Shown piece by piece: positions 61,175-64,000 of a stretch of 64,000 nt of DNA. Position 1 is the first letter of the stretch. Each line of letters opens with the position of its first letter. The DNA lies in assembly GCA_046349085.1 (NCBI GenBank), contig JAXMDA010000004.1, positions 310,001 to 374,000 of the forward strand. Direction: 5' to 3'. The notes beneath the pieces are model-generated. The model had not been told where the DNA came from. It did no database searches and saw nothing but the letters and a program-made list of their open reading frames with translations. Position numbers and translations under genes: made by a program. Source of the DNA: JAJXWB01 sp046349085 (GTDB lineage Bacteria > Pseudomonadota > Alphaproteobacteria > Rhizobiales > Beijerinckiaceae).

Positions 61175-61179
61175 GTCAA
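61151..61179 (-). promoter_or_regulatory. Candidate sigma-70-like promoter of the mra/dcw operon
   Basis: Read on the minus strand: TTGACG (-35, 61174-61179), 17 bases, then TATCCC (-10, 61151-61156). The -35 fits well and the -10 weakly. It lies about 118 bases upstream of the mraZ start. Confidence 0.5.
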
Positions 61180-61382
61180 CGCGAATGTGAGTCGAAACGG
61201 GATTCCGGCTCCTGACGCCGCATTAGGCTTCGTTAAAGTTAAGAGTTCGTTGACTCCCGCACGAAATGGGCAGTTTTGCGCCATCCCCTGACATGCGCGA
61301 TGATCCGGCGGAAGAAGGCTGCGCGACGGCGAAACGCCGCTCTAGGATTTATGTCTCGTCGCCGGCTTGGGGGCCGTCCAAG

Positions 61383-61748
61383 ATGAACAAGACTATTTTC
61401 CTGCTGGCGTTCGCGCCGCTCTGGCTCGCCGCCCTGCCCGCCGGCGCGCAAAAGGCCGAGCCCGCCCCGACAATCGACGGCGTGGCGCGTTCGGCGAGCC
61501 TGATGCATCAGATCGGCGAGGCCTGCCCGCTGCTCATGGACGTCAACAAGGAGCTTGCCGACCGCTACGTCCAGGCCTTCGTCGAGACAGGCGAACAGGC
61601 TTTCGGCAAGGAGATTTTCCAGAAGAAGCTGGCGAGCGAATACGAGCGCCGCGCCGTAGAGGTGAAGAAGCGGACCCCGGAAAGCTGGTGCCTCGATCAG
61701 CGCTCGCGCCTGAAGGACATGGGCGGCGGAGATCTCTTCACGAAATAG
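61383..61748 (+). CDS. Small secreted hypothetical protein
   Basis: 121 residues from the ATG giving MNKTIFLLAFAPLWLAALPA, a signal peptide with cleavage near AGAQ. The mature part is charged, with three cysteines (two after the signal peptide: EACPLL and SWCLDQ). VNKELADRYVQAFVETGEQA suggests a helical protein. No family recognised; probably periplasmic. It overlaps the end of the convergent acyltransferase gene by 11 bases. Confidence 0.65.
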   Translation: MNKTIFLLAFAPLWLAALPAGAQKAEPAPTIDGVARSASLMHQIGEACPLLMDVNKELADRYVQAFVETGEQAFGKEIFQKKLASEYERRAVEVKKRTPESWCLDQRSRLKDMGGGDLFTK

Positions 61749-62904
61749 AGGGCTTTGCCGCAATCGAGCGCGCCCGTGTCGCCATGCTGCGCGCCAGCGC
61801 CTGTCCATAGCGGTGCGTGGGCGCCTCGACGAAGACATGCAGCGCCCAGGCGAGCGCGATCACGCAGCCGATGACGCAGATCGTCGCGATGTTGCTCTCG
61901 ACGCCGCGGCTCGTCAGCAGCCGCAACAGCACATAGCCGGCAAGCTGGTGGACGACGTAGAGCGAATAGGAAATGTCGGCGAAGAAATCGAGGACGCGCG
62001 CGCGGCGGAAATGGCGGCGCAGCGCAGCGGCGGCGAAGAAACAGGCGACCGCGGCCATATAGCTCGGCAGGTGGATGATGCTCGTCATCAGCGGCCGCCA
62101 GCCGTGTCCGATGAAGCCTGTCGCCCATGTCGCGACGAAGAGCCCTAGGAAGGCTGCGATCCACAGCGTCGCCTCGCGCGCGCCGAGCTTGCCGCGCCGA
62201 TGCAGATTGTAGGCGACGCCGACGAACATCAGGATAATCATCGGCGGATAGGCCGCCAGGAACTCGAACTTGCCGGCGAGCTTTTCATAGCCCGGCTGCA
62301 CGCGGGCGGCGACGACGAGGCAGGGAATCCACAACAGGAAGATGACGAAGGGCGCAAGCGCGACCCTCCTGCGGCCGGCGGCGATGTCGCGCGCCAGCAG
62401 GGCGCAGAGGCCGTAGAAGAACAGCTCGACTTCCAGCGTCCACACCACGCCGTCGATCGGCCGGGAATCGAGGATCGGCCTCAGCGGCGCGACCATGTGC
62501 GAGACGAGGTGCTTCGCCTGGAACGGCAGGCTGGCGCCGAACCAGGCGACGCCCGCCGCGACCGCCGCGACCGACAGGAGAATGCCGCACCAGAACGTGG
62601 GGTAGATGCGGAAGAAGCGGCCGACGAGAAAGGCTTTCACGTCGTAGGCGACGAGCGAATAGGGAATGACGAAGCCGCTGATGACGAAAAACAGCCCGAC
62701 GCCGAACGAGCCGTAGTTGATCGGCAGCGCGACGAACGCCCTGGCGATGGCCGGAGGCTCGGCCGCGCCCGGCGGCAGGCCGGTGAAATAGGCGACCGTG
62801 GCCGGGTCCAGCCAGTAACCCACGGCCAGATGCGAGATCACGACCGACAGCGCCGCCAGTCCGCGCAGAATGTTGGCGAATTCAAATCTCTCGGTCTGCA
62901 TCAT
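61738..62904 (-). CDS. Acyltransferase family 3 membrane protein (OafA/YrhL-like)
   Basis: 388 residues with about ten membrane segments. FEFANILRGLAALSVVISHL carries the RGLAAL-x-VVxxH pattern with the catalytic histidine, and FFVISGFVIPYSLVAYDVKA and FLVGRFFRIYPTFW (R-x-x-R-I-x-P) are the other conserved blocks. Such enzymes O-acylate sugars of lipopolysaccharide, exopolysaccharide or peptidoglycan at the membrane. It is monocistronic and the acceptor is unknown. Confidence 0.88.
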   Translation of the reverse strand: MMQTERFEFANILRGLAALSVVISHLAVGYWLDPATVAYFTGLPPGAAEPPAIARAFVALPINYGSFGVGLFFVISGFVIPYSLVAYDVKAFLVGRFFRIYPTFWCGILLSVAAVAAGVAWFGASLPFQAKHLVSHMVAPLRPILDSRPIDGVVWTLEVELFFYGLCALLARDIAAGRRRVALAPFVIFLLWIPCLVVAARVQPGYEKLAGKFEFLAAYPPMIILMFVGVAYNLHRRGKLGAREATLWIAAFLGLFVATWATGFIGHGWRPLMTSIIHLPSYMAAVACFFAAAALRRHFRRARVLDFFADISYSLYVVHQLAGYVLLRLLTSRGVESNIATICVIGCVIALAWALHVFVEAPTHRYGQALARSMATRARSIAAKPSIS

Positions 62905-62997
62905 TCGCCGGCATGCGCGGGTTATCTCCCTTGCCTATCTGCCTGCGAAACGTCCCCTGCGGCAACGACTAAATCGCTGCATGCACAAAAGCGGTTG

Positions 62998-63396
<399 letters not shown>

Positions 63397-63541
63397 GGGG
63401 ATAGGCGCAGGGCGCGCGGATTGCAAGCAGCGCTTTGCGCAGGCGCGTCCTGCGTCAGATACCGGTGGCGCGCCCGCGCGCTTCATGGAACCATGCGCGC
63501 ACGCAGCGCTGCGGCGCCGTGCGCAACAAACGGGAGGACAA

Positions 63542-63919
63542 ATGTTCAGTCACGTCATGATCGGTTCGAACGACATCGAGCGGTCGAAGAAATTCTACGA
63601 CGCCGTGTTCGGCGCCATCGGCGGCAAGCCGGCCATCGTCGATCCCAAGGGCCGGCTCATGTATCTGCACAACGGCGGCGTGTTCATGGTGACCAGACCG
63701 ATCGACGGCAAGGAAGCGCATCACGCCAACGGCGGGACCATCGGCTTCGCCGTGAACGATCAGGCCGAAGCCGACGCCTGGCACAAGGCGGGGGTCGCCA
63801 ATGGCGGGACGGCGATCGAGGATCCGCCGGGCGTGCGCGACGGCGGCAAGGTCAAGCTCTATCTCGCCTACCTCCGCGATCCCGATGGCAACAAGATCTG
63901 CGCGATGAAGCGCATGTGA
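63542..63919 (+). CDS. VOC/glyoxalase superfamily protein
   Basis: 125 residues. MFSHVMIGSNDIERSKKFYD opens the first half, HNGGVFMVTRPIDGKEAHHA the middle, and YLAYLRDPDGNKICAMKRM the end, the paired beta-alpha-beta-beta pattern of the VOC fold. Metal-type ligands may be His4 and Glu residues, but not all canonical positions are visible. Function unknown: glyoxalase, dioxygenase or resistance protein. GGAGGA lies upstream of the ATG. Confidence 0.82.
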   Translation: MFSHVMIGSNDIERSKKFYDAVFGAIGGKPAIVDPKGRLMYLHNGGVFMVTRPIDGKEAHHANGGTIGFAVNDQAEADAWHKAGVANGGTAIEDPPGVRDGGKVKLYLAYLRDPDGNKICAMKRM

Positions 63920-63927
63920 CCGCTAAG

Positions 63928-63956
63928 GCCCGGACGCGCGCTCGCGCGCTCCGGGC
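63928..63956 (+). terminator. Hairpin after the VOC gene
   Basis: GCCCGGA pairs with TCCGGGC, with a further CG-rich inner stem. It starts 9 bases after the stop codon. There is no T-tract, so the role as terminator is uncertain. Confidence 0.45.
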
Positions 63957-64000
63957 TCAAGGCGGATTTGCAAAGGCAAACGGCGAGCCCTTTCGAGCTC

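Larger units (their letters stand above)
61034..61382. other. 349-base region upstream of mraZ, promoter and divergent leader
   Basis: It lies between mraZ (minus) and a secreted-protein gene (plus). It holds the mra promoter and MraZ boxes (given separately). The rest shows GTTAAAGTTAAGAG near 61233-61246 and no further structure. A 40-codon in-frame stretch before the plus gene looks non-coding (no signal peptide order). Confidence 0.6.

Noticed and set aside
61201..61260. CtrA-type TTAA-N7-TTAA site near GTTAAAGTTAAGAG
   Set aside because: The two TTAA words are only two bases apart, not seven, so the known CtrA spacing is absent.

Overview
The window is a GC-rich, densely packed chromosomal segment. 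Three things point to an alphaproteobacterium of the Hyphomicrobiales (Rhizobiales) type: the cell-wall and division cluster continues ftsZ-lpxC-bamD-recN-ligA, MurE carries the DNPR motif expected for meso-diaminopimelate (so Gram-negative), and the intergenic gaps hold the palindromic repeats common in that order. The genus cannot be read from the sequence. I see no rRNA, tRNA, CRISPR array, prophage or insertion sequence.

Layout. 1-4.3 kb: start of a TRAP transporter operon, an ABC importer of the nitrate/sulfonate/taurine class (ATPase, permease, binding protein) and pdxY. 4.3-15.7 kb: mostly minus-strand genes: a large AsmA-like protein, an MFS carrier, a D-lactate-dehydrogenase-type flavoprotein, a DUF1993 protein, a SulP anion transporter, a DUF924 protein and a radical SAM protein. 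16-26.7 kb: plus-strand genes: PcrA/UvrD helicase, an amidase with a lysine-rich tail, a methyltransferase, a cytochrome P450, LrgA/LrgB, a FadH-like reductase and a PNPOx-fold protein. 26.7-33.8 kb: small enzymes (two HAD proteins, PhzF-like, NUDIX), an I78-type inhibitor, a Cys-rich secreted protein, prmA and an aminopeptidase P. 33.8-61.1 kb: one long minus-strand block, in transcription order mraZ-rsmH-ftsL-ftsI-murE-murF-mraY-murD-ftsW-murG-murC-murB-(membrane glycosyltransferase)-ddl-ftsQ-ftsA-ftsZ, then lpxC, bamD, recN, a small membrane protein and ligA. 61.3-64 kb: a secreted small protein, an acyltransferase, the RNase P RNA and a VOC-family protein.

How the parts fit. The dcw block makes UDP-MurNAc-pentapeptide (MurB/C/D/E/F, Ddl), moves it onto lipid (MraY, MurG), and polymerises and places it at the septum (FtsW/I/L/Q/A/Z); most start and stop codons overlap by 1-4 bases, so translation is coupled. 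Upstream of mraZ, four GGGA/GGGC boxes at exact 10-bp period overlap a promoter, which fits MraZ autoregulation.

The most unusual signal is a set of dispersed palindromic repeat families. Two copies lie inside coding sequence: one in frame in the cytoplasmic tail of FtsI, and one directly after the start codon of the glycosyltransferase inside the dcw block. Other copies sit in the few gaps of the same block and between convergent genes.
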